A DNA stretch of 64,000 nucleotides, from assembly GCA_032209605.1 (NCBI GenBank), contig JASFXZ010000043.1, forward strand, positions 1,846,819 to 1,910,818. The letters are read 5' to 3'. The DNA comes from Mactromeris polynyma (taxonomy: Eukaryota > Mollusca > Bivalvia > Venerida > Mactridae). This document shows positions 32,673 to 44,156 of the stretch, in pieces; within the stretch, counting starts at the first letter, position 1; each line of letters begins with the position of its first letter. Below the pieces are notes generated by a model that was given only the letters and a program-made list of their open reading frames with translations, made no database searches and was not told the origin of the DNA. A program made the position numbers and the translations under genes.

Positions 32673-33399
32673 TTGTAAAACAACGAACCAGAGTCAGCAG
32701 GCTTCTTGTTTGCCATCCAACGCACCGCAAGCATGTGGTTCCAGCCTCTTTCAAACTCTGCTGATATGCGCAACCAATCTTCTTCGGGGATGTTGTCTGG
32801 CATGACTTCTTCTTTGTATGCTGAGATGATTGCTTCGCAGACTTCAGGTACGAAGAGTGACATGGAGTTTCGGGCCACACGGAAGGAATAAATCAGATCT
32901 GCATAATTCACACCAGTAGCTAGATGCCTGAGTGTTACAGCTAACTTAAGTCCAGGCTCAAGTGGCTCACTGAAAGTAGACAAAATTGTACACATCTTTA
33001 AAATGTAATGACAATGGTAGATTTATATCAAATATTAGCAAAACTGCTATAATTAGGTAGAAAATAAACAAATATGTACCTGAACGAGGTAGACTCTTTC
33101 TTGATAGCAGGAGTAACCCTGTCAAGAATCTCTCCAAACAGGTCAGCATCAACTCGGAGAAAGTTCTTGTAGCTAGCAGGGTCTTCTCGGTTCAGGTCAT
33201 GCAGGAGATGATCATACTGTCCAAAGAGGGTCCTGCGGGCCAGCCAGGTCCTGCACCAAACCCTTCTGCGAGCTTGACGCCTCCTCCGCCTCGGAATATC
33301 TGGTAGCTGCTGGGCCTCGTCCTTTTCCCACTGGGCTAGTTGAAGGAACAGTTGTAGAAATTGTTTATATAACTGCAATCTGTTTCTCTCATATGCCAT
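32660..33399 (-). pseudogene. Harbinger transposase, N-terminal half only
   Basis: Exon 1 33399-33080 (MAYERNRLQLYKQFLQLFLQ, Arg-rich stretch, NREDPASYKNFLRVDADLFG) splices at GTACAT. Exon 2 starts at 32969 after a CTACTTTCAG acceptor; the joined codon gives TSFSEPLEPGLKLAVTLRHL. It continues FRVARNSMSLFVPEVCEAII. The first catalytic block GALDGK is present but shifted out of frame near 32720. KKPADSGSLFYNYKN follows, and coding then ends abruptly against the reversed end of the partner gene. The second catalytic Asp and the Glu are missing, so it is inactive. A minus-strand TATA (TTTATAAAT) lies near 33455. Confidence 0.85.
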
Positions 33400-33469
33400 G
33401 TTGTCTCTCTGGGTGTCAGTTGTCGAATGATGATACATTGAGATTTGCAAGATTTATAAATTGGTTGGC

Positions 33470-33790
33470 AACAAATCGTAAGGACTCGTAAATACTCGTA
33501 ACTAACTCGTAACTATTCGTAACAACACATAAACAGGTCGTAACTAACACGTAAAAGCTTCGATGAATAGTAACATTCCGTAAGATACTCGTAACAATCC
33601 GTAAAAATTTCGTAAAATGCCCGTAAGTTGCTCGTAGTTATCCGTGACAACTCGTAACAGATCGTGGAATTTTGCCGTAAATAGCTCGTAATAACTCGTA
33701 ACAACTCTTAAATCGGTCGTAAAAGTGGCCAAATCGTAAGGATCCGTGAATTTTTGCGATCCGTAAGGACTCGTAAGAAAAATCCGTGTA
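33470..33790. promoter_or_regulatory. Right subterminal CGTAA array
   Basis: It mirrors the left array: CTCGTAA, TCCGTAA and ATCGTAA repeat about every 10-20 bp up to the right TIR. It flanks the transposase promoter and probably serves as protein-binding sites. Confidence 0.6.
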
Positions 33791-33806
33791 TGTGAAGTGG
33801 GCATTA

Positions 33807-34570
33807 CTGATAGACGTTTATTAATCTAAGAACTAGGAGATTTGCACGTACGTGAGACAATGAAATATAAGAGTACTGAAAAATGACATGTAAGTCAGTG
33901 TGCCGAGCACATGCCATTCATTACTTAAAAACAGTGGAAAATTGCAAACTTATTAATTTTTTCTTTCTTTCTAAATCGTATTGGACCCATACAAACTAGT
34001 TTTCATTCATACAAATCACAAATTAATAAACTGCATTTCGTTATACAAACCATGCAACTGGCTCGAAATCAATTGAACACTTATAAGATAAAACAGCTGA
34101 TTTGGACATAACTTTTTGGAAAATGTTCCCAAATTTTGCATCATTAATATGTGTTTCTTAGAATATCACAATCCTAACTTGGAAATCTCATGAACATGTG
34201 ATTTAGTTTGTGCTGTTACTCGTAACGAGATTTTCGAAGTTGTTCCTTCATTATAGTCTGCTGTGATAATGAAGATTGAATATCACCAGATATTTTCAAA
34301 TACCACCGTCATTACCTATCACAAACAGTCAAACCTCAATGTAATATATATCGCCTTCTTACATAACAATATGATGGAAAAGGATGGAAAACTTGTAAAT
34401 AAGAATGTACATGGTCGAAGAGAAAATAAAATGCATTTCAGTAGCTTTTTCTGAGAACTGACACCGACGTTGTCGAAATTAATACGCTAAGGATATCTTA
34501 TAATTCCCAAAACAAACCAATTATATTTATGCAGTACTATTAATCCTTACTTTGCATGTACAGATATAAC
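33807..34570. other. Noncoding stretch
   Basis: No recognised feature. Confidence 0.4.
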
Positions 34571-34572
34571 CA

Positions 34573-34875
34573 TTCCCAAATGAAAAGCTAGTTTTTTCTG
34601 GGTTTTTTTTTACAAAAAAAATGTGGGTTTTAAGCGAGGTGTTTTGGAAACATGTGAGTTTAAAGTTGTTTCAATTGGGTTTTAAAAAGCCACAATAACT
34701 CAGAAAAAAGTTGGTTAAAACTGTGTTTTTTGTCTCAGGAAAACCAATTTTTTGCCTAGAAAAAACATGCTCAGTAAGCTAAAAGACCCAATTTTAACCC
34801 GGTGCCAATACTGTCGTGTTTAACTCGGATTAAACCCAGTTTTAAACACTAGGTTTTGCTCACTTATTTGGGAAG
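34573..34875. mobile_element. MITE-like inverted-repeat element, about 300 bp
   Basis: Both ends start TTCCCAAAT when read inward (TTCCCAAATGAAAAG left; TTCCCAAATAAGTGAGC right). The interior holds inverted AAAACTGGGTTTA / GGGTTTTAA blocks, so the unit folds partially. No coding sequence and no clear target duplication. Confidence 0.5.
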
Positions 34876-37182
34876 GGAAATTACCTTGTTGATTATGAGT
34901 ACATTCACACGATGTTATCTGTTCCATGATTCCCGTTGATTAGTTGACAAATTGGTCTGTGGGGTGACTGTGCCCTTTGTATTTGGCATTTCCTGCTCTG
35001 CTTCACTTTTCTATTATTAAACATGTACTTTTATTTTCCAACATTTATATGTCCAAAGTAGTTTACCAGTTGATCGAATACTTCTCCGAAATGAAATGTT
35101 CCATAGTGTTATATACAGTAATGGGAAGAACAGACTAGTATTATTTGGCTTCTACACAGTTCATGCTTGTTTTACCAAAATATATAATTTGAATTGAGGA
35201 ATATCCGAATATAAATTAGAGATGAAGAATTGGTGACTTTATGTGTACTTCAAGCCTAATTCATAGGGAGACTGTAAACTATCCCCGACTTCGTTATGAC
35301 ATGAATTGTGTAAAGACGAAAGATTAATGCGCTGTTAAGGTAACTAATATGTTTTGGTATATATCGATGTTAATACATATTCCATTATTATGCCATGACA
35401 AAGTTTCTAGAACCTTTTCATTTCATATTTACAAGACACACTCCCACTGAAGCGTATCACAAAATACGAATCAACATCTCTTTACTAAATTCATGCTTAA
35501 TTATGTGATTCGAATCAATAATTAAAAGCGGAGAAGGTTTAACTGGCCAAACTTTCTTTCTCATCTTCTGGTTTTAATAAGTTGCAATTTATATAAATGT
35601 CTGATATGATCAATATATCTGCGTGTTGAATGAACGTTATATTAGTTTGATAAACTACAATATTTGACTTTTACCAGCATTGAGGTAAGTATTTGGATAT
35701 TTCATTTGCAAAGGTAGGACATTACTTAATACATTAGTTATAAAGGCCTAGTTTGTAAAACTAAAAATGCCCAGAATCAATTATAATATCAATAATTATT
35801 GACGTTAAAAAATAGTATAGCCATAAACACATATGCAGAAAAAATATAAATATGTTTGTTAATACATGTGCGCTCGTACGATCATTTTTGGTCTGTCACA
35901 GACGGTTTTGAGTACTACTTTCTTATCAGGAAACCAGGCAGGTGTAAAATGCAGAGTCAACGTTTGATCACAAAGATAATTCAAAGCAAAATCGCTAGGA
36001 AGACACTCCAAAATTACATTACGTTTATAATTGTCGGTCGCCATTTTGTAAATCGCTTGTCTAACGTAGTAACAACGAACACCTGTTGCTAAGGTGGGCG
36101 TGGCTACAGTGCAAATGCGGGAGGGTCAATTGTTTGGTGTACATATGGTGCATTCAAACTCGTATCGTATAATAATTTGTTCCCTGAATTCAGCGCAATG
36201 CTTGTGTTAATGCAATAGATGATGAAAGCCACTTGTATCCATGTATTGGTATAAATAGGACGAAATGAATTGCAAGTACAAGAACTGTTAAGAACTACAA
36301 AAAAACAGCGAGTCGATGAAAGCACAGAATATAGCATAATCATTTCCATAGTAATATTTCTATGGTATTTGTATCTGCAGCAATTACAAGCAGTCGATTG
36401 CATTTTTTCTCACTAACATCCGTTTATCGAATGCTGCGTATTATTCCCGTTGTTCACTGCAGTAATATAACGAATGAATGCACTGAAATTAGGCGACTTA
36501 AGAATATGTTGGCTTAGGCAGAATGATAACTTTGATGTGCAAAAAAACAGGAGTTAGAGAAGACAGGCCGCCTTGATCAGAATGCAGTGAGGAATGTCCA
36601 TTTGGTTACGTTAAAAATAACAAGGTCGAAAAGACACATAATGTTGGGTATACATCCGATGCAGAGAAAACACAAACACTTCCGCGAGAGCATGCGATAG
36701 CTTTTTGTGTGAGGCACCCACTGCTTACACGAAAAACTATCGTGTGCTAAAGCGCAAGGATATGGCACGCTCACCCGCAAGGCTATGAATAATGGCTATT
36801 CTAATGAAAGGGCAGGAAAAGGTATTACGTCGTATAATATTTCGGGTAAAAAGGAGTTGTCTATAACATGTATTTTCTTTTTTGTTTCCATGGAATTTCA
36901 CAAAGCAATTCATTTGTTAAAGATGAAAACGATAGAAAAAGCCATAGTGAGTTAATTTTGTTTAACATAATACAATGGAACAAACACGAATTGCCATGAT
37001 AGTGATAATAATCAGCTGCATATTTACCATTTTCCTTTTAATAACTCGATAATCTGCAAAAGCATCGACTATGCATTATACGTTCATGCATTAAAAGCGA
37101 AAAGATGCCACGCTCACAAATTAGCACTTCCCTACACCGATCCTGATAATAGAATACAGAGGAGGTACACACAGATAGGGGC
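34876..37182. other. Noncoding stretch
   Basis: No gene, RNA or TE coding motif was recognised. GTCGCCATTTT at about 36039 and the nearby GTGGGCGTGGC block at about 36096 resemble promoter-type motifs (YY1 and CACCC/GC box) but no exon is evident. TACGATCATTTTTG occurs here (35876) and at 27557, suggesting a diverged dispersed repeat. Confidence 0.4.
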
Positions 37183-37380
37183 ATGTGGCAAGACCAAACC
37201 ACCGACAGGCAGCACACGCATAGAGTATACACGAAGCGAGACCAAACCACCGACAGGCAGCACACGCAGAGAGTGTACACGAAGCGAGACCAAACCACCG
37301 ACAGGCAGCACACGCAGAGAGTGTACACGAAGCGAGACCAAACCACCGACAGGCAGAAACCAAACAACCAGTAGGAAGCC
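37183..37380. repeat. 48-bp tandem repeat (GACCAAACCACCGACAGGCA)
   Basis: Four units, each GACCAAACCACCGACAGGCA followed by GCACACGCAGAGAGTGTACA and CGAAGCGA. Units 2 and 3 are virtually identical. The period is a multiple of three, opening frames on several phases of both strands; these are artefacts. Confidence 0.9.
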
Positions 37381-37589
37381 CGCGCAGGGAGGGTACACAA
37401 AACAAGACCGAAAGGATCAGGACTTGGAAATAGAAAAAAAAAAAAATGACCTAATTAGGAAATCATACACAGTGCATTTTCTATAACAACATTTACAATT
37501 CCTATGTGGCTCCATTATAAGACCAATCACAAAAGAAAATGTTTCATCAATAGTACAATGTGTTTAAACGCATAATGTTCAGAGTGAAC

Positions 37590-38100
37590 TCAAAAGAGAA
37601 GAAATCAGTTGCTACAGGGAACGCCACATACATACGACAGTGCCTAACCACACAGACATCCGGGAAAACAACAATTCATCAAAACATAAGGCACTTGATG
37701 AGGTTAAAGGGTACATACGTTAGGGAACAGAGGCGCAAGGAATGGTCTGGCCGACCATAAGGAATAACTAGGCGAATCAAAGAGGACACACAGTGAAGGG
37801 AGGAAATTAATGGATGGAAAAGATCACAGGACAAGTCTAGACAGCTGGCACAATAGGCCGAATCTGGACCTGAACACTACTTGTATGTAAAATGAAAGAA
37901 TTGCACGTGGAAAGGAAAATATAACACACATTCAAAACATAAAAAGAAGTAATAACCATACAGCGAATAACAGACTTGGAACTATCAGTAAAAATACTGG
38001 GGGTTTAAATCGATAGAACGGCTAGCCAACCTCACACTTAATCGCTCTATGGTCCTTGATTTCCAACGTATACACATAAATTGACTAAATATGCAGTAAT
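37590..38100 (-). repeat. Solo copy of the LINE family A 5' region
   Basis: It matches 24680-25193 in order and orientation (GGGAACGCCACATACA, AATTAATGGATGGAAAAG, ACTGGGGGTTTAAATCGAT, ACATAAATTGACTAA) with scattered substitutions. No pol sequence adjoins it on the 37.5-kb side, so it is either a 5' remnant after deletion or an independent repeat. Confidence 0.8.
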
Positions 38101-38430
38101 ATTGCAAATATAGCTAGACAGATATCGTTGATGGCGTTAAATGACGTAATTATATATACAGGCATGTACAATTGAAGGGCAGAAAATATTCGCGCTGAAC
38201 GAGGGATTTTAAGTCAAGTAAGTCACTGGTGATGGCGTGATTACCGAAAGTAATCGAAAGGTCGTCGCTATAGACATTCGACGTCGGGTGTAAGAACAAA
38301 TATCTGACAGTAACTAAGACAGCCAGACAAGAATAATTGAAGTAAAGGGAACTTAATTTGGAATACCTGTTTTGGCAAGAAAACTGATATAAAATTATAG
38401 TAAGAAAACTGATATAAAATTATAAATATA

Positions 38431-39173
38431 CTAGCGGAAAAAAGAAACTGTGCATGTGTATAATATGCTATAACTTAGGAGGTATGTAAGGAATCGCAAT
38501 AAAAATTTCAACAGGGTTTTATCTTACCTTTATTTAACACCAGCTCAATTGATGTGGTTATTGAATCAGCTGCGTCTTAGATAGAGATCAGTTTTCAGAG
38601 ACGTTCTCTAAACAAAGTTCAGCTCATCAATACCGTGTATGTCCACCATTGGAATCGATGCATGCTTGACAACGACGCCGCATTGATGTTGACAAGTGTT
38701 CTGAAAAATGCCTGGGGAATACCATTCCAGATTCTGACAAGCGCACGTGATAGGTCAGGTAACGTCAACGGCTGATTTTGGAGGCCACGTAACCGTCGCT
38801 GCATCTCATCCCACACGTGTTCTATAGGCGACAAATCCGGTGATATTGCAGGCCAGGGCAGCACATTCACATTGTTCTGGGTCAAAAAGTCGGTGACGAC
38901 CCGCGCGACGTGCGGGCGAGCGTTATCCTGTTGCAGCGTGGCGTTACGTTGCTGCACAAATGGAAGGACGTGAGGCCGTATGATTTCGTCACGATATCTG
39001 ATGCCTGTAAGTGTGCCGCCTGACAGGCAAACTACACGTGCAACTCATGCACTGGCCAGTGTAAATCACCGAGAGGGATACACAACTTACCTGTGTAAAG
39101 TTTCAAGCTTTAATTTATAAAATTGAAGGATATATGAACATTTTACACATGCACAGTTTCTTTTTTCCGCTAG
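38431..39173. mobile_element. Tc1-type transposon, internally deleted
   Basis: Perfect 30-bp terminal inverted repeats begin CTAGCGGAAAAAAGAAACTG, flanked by TA on both sides (38429-38430, 39174-39175) as in Tc1/mariner. Only the C-terminal part of the transposase remains, and the 743-bp length is about half that of a full element. Just outside the left end a 23-bp phrase, AAGAAAACTGATATAAAATT + ATA, is tandemly duplicated. Confidence 0.92.
38619..39026 (-). pseudogene. Tc1 transposase, C-terminal catalytic part
   Basis: Readable from GGTLTGIRYRDEIIRPHVLP through LQQDNARPHVARVVTDFL (second catalytic Asp) to WPAISPDLSPIEHVWDEMQR (Glu of the D-D-34-E triad) and a C-terminal tail. The N-terminal paired-like DNA-binding domains and the first Asp are deleted, so it cannot transpose itself, but intact ends could be moved in trans. 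Confidence 0.92.
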
Positions 39174-39906
39174 TATATATCAATTGGTTTCTAAAACTGC
39201 AATATTTCATCAAAGTTTGATAATTCTGCAAGGTCAAATTTAATACATGCATGCATGCATATTACAAGGTTTTATCAAAGCAAAACTGGAGTGTAAAAGT
39301 TTCTCATTTTGTTATTTTTTGTTATAGAGGTGTTTAGGATAATTCTGATGTCCATTTTATTAGAGTATTCACTTTATTACGTTTGATTATGCTGCCCTGA
39401 AAATTGGTATTTCTCAGTGTGACTTAAAAAATTACGTCATTTCCAGGAGGGTGTATGCATATGAAGTACCACCTATATTGTTTACAGAACATATCATTTT
39501 CGATTATTTTTCCTGATGATACCACTAGAAAAACAAATGATAAAATAGGTTCATTTTGAACTAAATAAAAGTCCATGGCCTTTATTTCATTAAACTTTCC
39601 AATTTCAGTAGATAATGCACTACAATTAAGACAGAATGTTAACTTTCATAACTCAAACTGTCATTATATTGCACAATTAGCCTGCAACTTCCAAGTACTG
39701 TACGGCCGTGTTTAGGCAAACATTACATGCTAAAACAGTTAAAAAAACTCGATATAAAACAGTTCTGCGAGTTAAATGTGACCTGACAGACATATGGGGA
39801 CATAAAAGCATTTAGCGTTCGTACAGGTATGATCAAGTACTGGACAAGTATTTCATACATATGCTGGAATCAACTTTTGAGTGTATAAAAAAACGATTAA
39901 TTTCGG
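39174..39906. other. Noncoding stretch
   Basis: AT-rich and includes a (CATG)n run at about 39249. No gene. Confidence 0.4.
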
Positions 39907-40318
39907 TGGTTTAATTATTTGGTGTTTCAAAGTGATCAGTTTAGGTGGTGTATTATTTGGTATTTCAACGTGATCAGTTTAGTTGGTGTATTACTTGGTG
40001 TTTCAACGTGATCAGTTTAGGTGGTGTATTATTTGGTGTTTCAACGTGATCAGTTTAGGTGGTGTATTATTTGGTGTTTCAACGTGATCAGTTTAGGTGG
40101 TGTATTATTGGTGTTTCAACGTGATCAGTTTAGGTGGTGTATTATTTGGTGTTTCAAAGTGATCAGTTTAGATAATGTGCGGCTTGGTGTTTCAACGTGA
40201 TCAGTTTAGATGGTGTACTGCTTGGTGTTTCAAAGTGATAAGTTTAGGTGGTGTACTGCTTGGTGTTTCAAAGTGATCAGTTTATGTGGTGTACTGTTTG
40301 GTGTTTCAAAGTGATCAA
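39907..40318. repeat. 38-bp tandem repeat (GGTGGTGTATTATTTGGTGT)
   Basis: About 10-11 units of GGTGGTGTATTATTTGGTGT + TTCAACGTGATCAGTTTA, with the right-hand units shifting to GTACTGCTTGG and CAAAGTG variants. The array ends exactly where the gag-like open frame begins to show homology. Confidence 0.9.
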
Positions 40319-40745
40319 TTGACAATTATTGGACCAGAGGCGCTGGAGATATACAATACCTTCTTCAGTTGGAATGAACAGGGAGATAATGCGGGAGATA
40401 ATGTGAAAATTCAGAAAATTATAGGAAAATTTGAAAAGTACTGCAATCCCAGGAAAAATGTGGCATATGAGAGACATGTGTTCAATTCAAGAATTCAGGA
40501 CCAAACTGAAACAATCGACACGTTTGCTACCGAATTACGCATACTTGCTGCGTCATGCGAGTTTGGGGACTTATGTGATTCCCTTATCAGAGATAGAATC
40601 GTGTGCGGTGTTAATAGTGAAAATGTCCGTCTGCGATTGCTAAGGGAATCTGATCTGACGTTACAGAAAGCGTTAGACATTTGTCGCGCATCGGAAACAT
40701 CTGAGAGACAGGTGAAATCCATCGCTGGCAAAACCACTTCTCTAT
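40319..40745 (+). pseudogene. LTR-retrotransposon gag fragment (Ty3/mdg4-like)
   Basis: The open frame carries GPEALEIYNTFFSW, KIIGKFEKYCNPRKNVAYER, QTETIDTFATELRILAASCE, LIRDRIVCGVNSENVRLRLL and LTLQKALDICRASETSERQ. These are signature blocks of the capsid-like gag of invertebrate Ty3-type elements, which packages element RNA. The N-terminus is replaced by the tandem array, and the C-terminal zinc knuckle and pol are missing because a LINE fragment follows. Confidence 0.9.
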
Positions 40746-42275
40746 GAGAAGAGATACGTAAACGAGAAATGCATATTCTAAATTTTTTAATATTAACAAC
40801 ATTATGAGATGACAAGAATCTATATAATGACGCTCTACTAGAATCTTGAAGTCTTCCGGTCCAGTTCTGTAAAAATTGATCTTTTATCCTTTGTTTCACA
40901 TTTAATACAAATAATTTGATATCCCCAATAGTTTGAAACAACCATACTTCATAAAACCCAAGTGTACATAGTAAATCTCTGGTAAGTGAACACCAATTTA
41001 CTCTATTATTGTCAATAATATCATTATATAACGTGTCATATATTTTTCTTATATATGTTCATTTGCATTTACAATCTTAGCCCAAAACTTTAAAATATTA
41101 ACATTAATCTTGCATTTTGAAGAGGCATTCTGCCCAATTCACCATATATAAAATCATTTTGTGTTGATGTTTTAACACCTAAAATGCGTTTGCAAAATTG
41201 TATATGTACTCTTTCAATGGCTACACCTCTATTAAACCCCCACACTTCACTTCCATAGTTTAAAATAGGAGCAATTAATTTATCAAATAGCTCAATTCTA
41301 TGCCTAACAGTAATAGTTGTGAATTTATACAAGTACTTATCCATTTTAAATATAGCCTTTAATGCTTGTCCAGATAGTGTTTTCTGAGCATCAGAAAATG
41401 AGCCACCAGAAGTAAAAACAACTCCAAGATATATAAATCTGTTAACAATATCAATAGGTTCACCGTCATAATAAAAATACAAATCATTTGGTAATCTGCC
41501 GCCTTTTCTAAATATAACAACTTTGGTTTTCGAAATATTAACTTTAAGTTTCCATTTGTTACAATATTCTAATAACAAGTCTAAGTTTCTTTGTAGCTCA
41601 ATGGCATTATTTGCAAAAATAACTATATCGTCTGCATACAATATAAGAAATAATTTAAACATATATAAATCAATACCTTCACACCCATTACTAGTATACA
41701 TATCTTCAATATCATTTATAAACATAGAAAATAAAAAAGGCGACAAACATTCACCTTGTCTAACTCCTAAAGTGCATTCAAAACTATCGCTTAACGAATT
41801 ACAATATTTAACTCTTGACTTAACAGTTACATACATTGACCTGATAATATTCAAAATATTTCCTCTTAAACCAAGTTTTATCAATTTATGCCACAAATTG
41901 TCACGATTTACATAATCAAAAGCTTTACTGAAATCAACAAATACGCAATACAATTTTTTACCGGCGTTTATCATATGATTTATCAAACCATGTAGAACAA
42001 AAACATTGTCGGTAGTGCCTAGATTCGTGCGAAAACCTGCTTGTGCCTCTATATACACACCATATTTTTCAGCCCAATCAGTCAATCTATTGTTAATGAT
42101 TCTAGTGAACAATTTACCTAATGTACTAAGCAGTGTAATCCCTCTGTAATTGTTTACCTCATTAATGCTTCCTTTCTTGTGTAGTGGTATTACAAAACCT
42201 TCGGACCATGCCTCAGGAAAATAACCTATATCAAAAATTCTATTAAATAAACATATAAGATAAGGAATTACATGT
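40746..42275 (-). pseudogene. LINE family B RT fragment
   Basis: From 42275 downward: LICLFNRIFDIGYFPEAWSE, then VIPLHKKGSINEVNNYRGIT, QAGFRTNLGTTDNVFVLHGL, CVFVDFSKAFDYVNRDNLWH, GVRQGECLSPFLFSMFINDI and the intact catalytic LYADDIVIF near 41620. The thumb NYGSEVWGFNRG follows, then after frameshifts DQFLQNWTGRLQDSSR and RLRISSHRE. One 340-codon stretch is unbroken, so the copy is fairly young. Both ends are cut: endonuclease and C-terminal finger are missing. The element differs from family A in sequence. Confidence 0.92.
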
Positions 42276-42618
42276 ATGACTCTCAGTTAGAGGTCGTAGA
42301 TACCAGCAATGTAGAATATTATATGCTGGGTGATGTTAATATCAAATATTTTAGCGATCAAGAAAGTTATGATAATACTAAATGGTCGGACTTAACCGTG
42401 AAATATGGAATTGAACAGCTTGTTAACATGCCTACTAGGGAACAAACAAGACATCAACAATTATTGACCATATTTATTCAAATTGTAGAGGTAATGTGGA
42501 TAACGTTTATGTACAACCCTTATCAGTGAGTGATCACTTCCCTATATGTTTCACTCGAAACAATATGTAAAATAACTGTCTTAAACGATTTGATCACAAA
42601 TCCATTACATATAGATGT
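42272..42618 (+). pseudogene. LINE family C, endonuclease end (left piece)
   Basis: The frame reads EYYMLGDVNIKYFSDQESYD, LTVKYGIEQLVNMPTR, then after a frameshift near 42455 STIIDHIYSNCRGNVDNVYV and VSDHFPICFTRN. These are the closing endonuclease blocks (GD-N, DHIYSN, SDHFP). Coding continues to HKSITYR and stops at about 42618, where foreign sequence begins. The missing continuation is found at 47068. Confidence 0.88.
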
Positions 42619-42789
42619 TCCCCTGACCTACCCATCTCTACAAGTAAATACTAAAACCATATTACTTAATCCATTTATTATTTAACAAATTGCGAGCAAG
42701 CGTTTTGACACTGCTGAATATAAAGAACGGGATAATCTCTGATTTGTACACTTACACCAGATCATTTAACATCTAATTATCTGTCATAC

Positions 42790-43791
42790 CAAATTATATT
42801 AAAGACCCAAGGATTTTGATACAAGAAGCCTTTCATTAATAGAGTCCTAAATGTAACCATCTTTGGCATTCTCACTTCTCCATCTACCATGTCTTTTGAA
42901 CATTCTATCTTTAACTCCATTATTGGCTGCAGAAGTTGCTCCACCAGAACGCAGAGAGTAGAAACCATATTTAGAAATATCCTAACATGAGGCAAAAAAG
43001 CTTCTATAAATAATTCCCTCAGTGTTGTATATATGTGAATCAAAATTTCTTAAATGATACGAATTGTCCTTAAATACATCTCTGCAAAAAATAAAATGAT
43101 CAACATCTCCATGAATCTTAATCCATGATAAATATTTTTTCTAAATTAACAACCGGACATAATTCTGTACCTGTCCTGGCTATTACAACCCAAGCCCCAA
43201 TCTCTATATTGATCAGTTTTGCTAGATTCTATGAAAATACTTAGATGTGAACTGTCAATCACAATGTCAGATTTTTTAATATTCAATAACTCTGCACTTC
43301 TTAAAAATCCTGCATATGCAATAAGACATGCTATAATAGTTCTCTGATTCTTAAGATTACCAAACTGAAATAAACGTTTATACATATCATGCAACATTTT
43401 AATTGTTACTGGTTCTTTTTTCACAATAGAATTAGACAATTTCCTCTTCGCTGCTTCCAGTACATTTTTCACCATAGTTTAATCTGTTGGTGACTTTAAA
43501 CCATATAATTCATGTATATATTTTAGCACTATAAAATGCTTTTAAAACTGGACTTGGTGAATTAGCACTTCGCACAATAGAACACAAATATAATGAAAAC
43601 ACAAAAGCTTTTGCCGGCAAGATGTCCTCTTCTCCGACGGAATTACTTGATGCCCAAAGTCTCCATCTCTGAAATGCGTTTAAGTAAGATTTTGTTGTGG
43701 AAGTCGCTCGGGCTGAAGCCAGTAGTTCCGGGATCAAGGGCACCTTCTCGGACAACACTTGAGGTAATTCATCAATCTCATCTGAGAAGCA
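42790..43791 (-). pseudogene. Tyrosine recombinase of the DIRS-type element
   Basis: It starts after a TTTTTTCAG acceptor at 43792: CFSDEIDELPQVLSEKVPLI then SARATSTTKSYLNAFQRWRL, a core-binding domain. After a frameshift and TAA near 43470 comes AYAGFLRSAELLNIKKSDI, containing the first catalytic Arg. Further frames give YSLRSGGATSAANNGVKDRM near 42930 (second catalytic Arg; the usual HxxR His reads Tyr here) and RHGRWRSENAKDGYI with the last His and nucleophile Tyr. Such recombinases integrate a circular DNA copy. Confidence 0.88.
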
Positions 43792-44106
43792 CTGAAAAAA
43801 TATATGTATAAAAAGAAAGAATCTCTAATCTTGTATCTTCTATTTACTTGTTAACCAAGACAACCACCATGTATTCTTGTCAACAGTTTAAGTTGCAGCC
43901 ATGCGCTATCAATACTTTATGATATATATAGCACAGTTGTAAACAATTTCTCTATATCTCACAAATCTCCCATATTCTAATGACTTGTCAGCCAGTACGA
44001 GCATCGCACAAGTCTCACATATTCTAATGGCTTGTCAGCAATTATAACGGCAGCCTCGCCATATCTCGACTGTATATTTATATATACAGTTTTATCTTTC
44101 ACTTAC
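43792..44106 (-). other. Putative spliceosomal intron between RT-RNase H and recombinase
   Basis: On the minus strand the 315-bp gap begins ACTGATA|GTAAGT and ends with a T-rich tract and TTTTTTCAG|TGC. Recombinase coding begins directly at the acceptor. The gap holds an imperfect 35-bp direct repeat (CATATTCTAATGACTTGTCA near 43971 and 44018). RT-RNase H stops at 44157, so splicing would place the recombinase downstream of a stop or require an upstream alternative. Confidence 0.5.
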
Positions 44107-44156
44107 TATCAGTAAATCTGCCATTGTTCTAATACAAATGCCACTACTAAAAACAT

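Larger units (their letters stand above)
30972..33803. mobile_element. PIF/Harbinger DNA transposon (defective), 2832 bp
   Basis: The ends TACCCCCTTCACATACACGG and, reversed, TGCCCACTTCACATACACGG match for about 46 bp with few mismatches. They are flanked by TTA on both sides (30969-30971, 33804-33806), the 3-bp target duplication of PIF/Harbinger elements. Two genes point toward each other: a DNA-binding protein from the left, a transposase from the right. Both end regions (about 31000-31440 and 33470-33790) are filled with TCGTAA, CCGTAA and TTACGA hexamers. Confidence 0.92.

Noticed and set aside
37038..37405. Three overlapping minus-strand frames of 88-120 codons
   Set aside because: All are readings of the 48-bp minisatellite.
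39907..40318. 38-bp repeats as a CRISPR-like or regulatory array
   Set aside because: Direct tandem minisatellite; no spacers and no associated genes.
40495..40941. 148-codon minus-strand frame as one protein
   Set aside because: A chance fusion of the LINE B tail with the antisense of gag across their junction.
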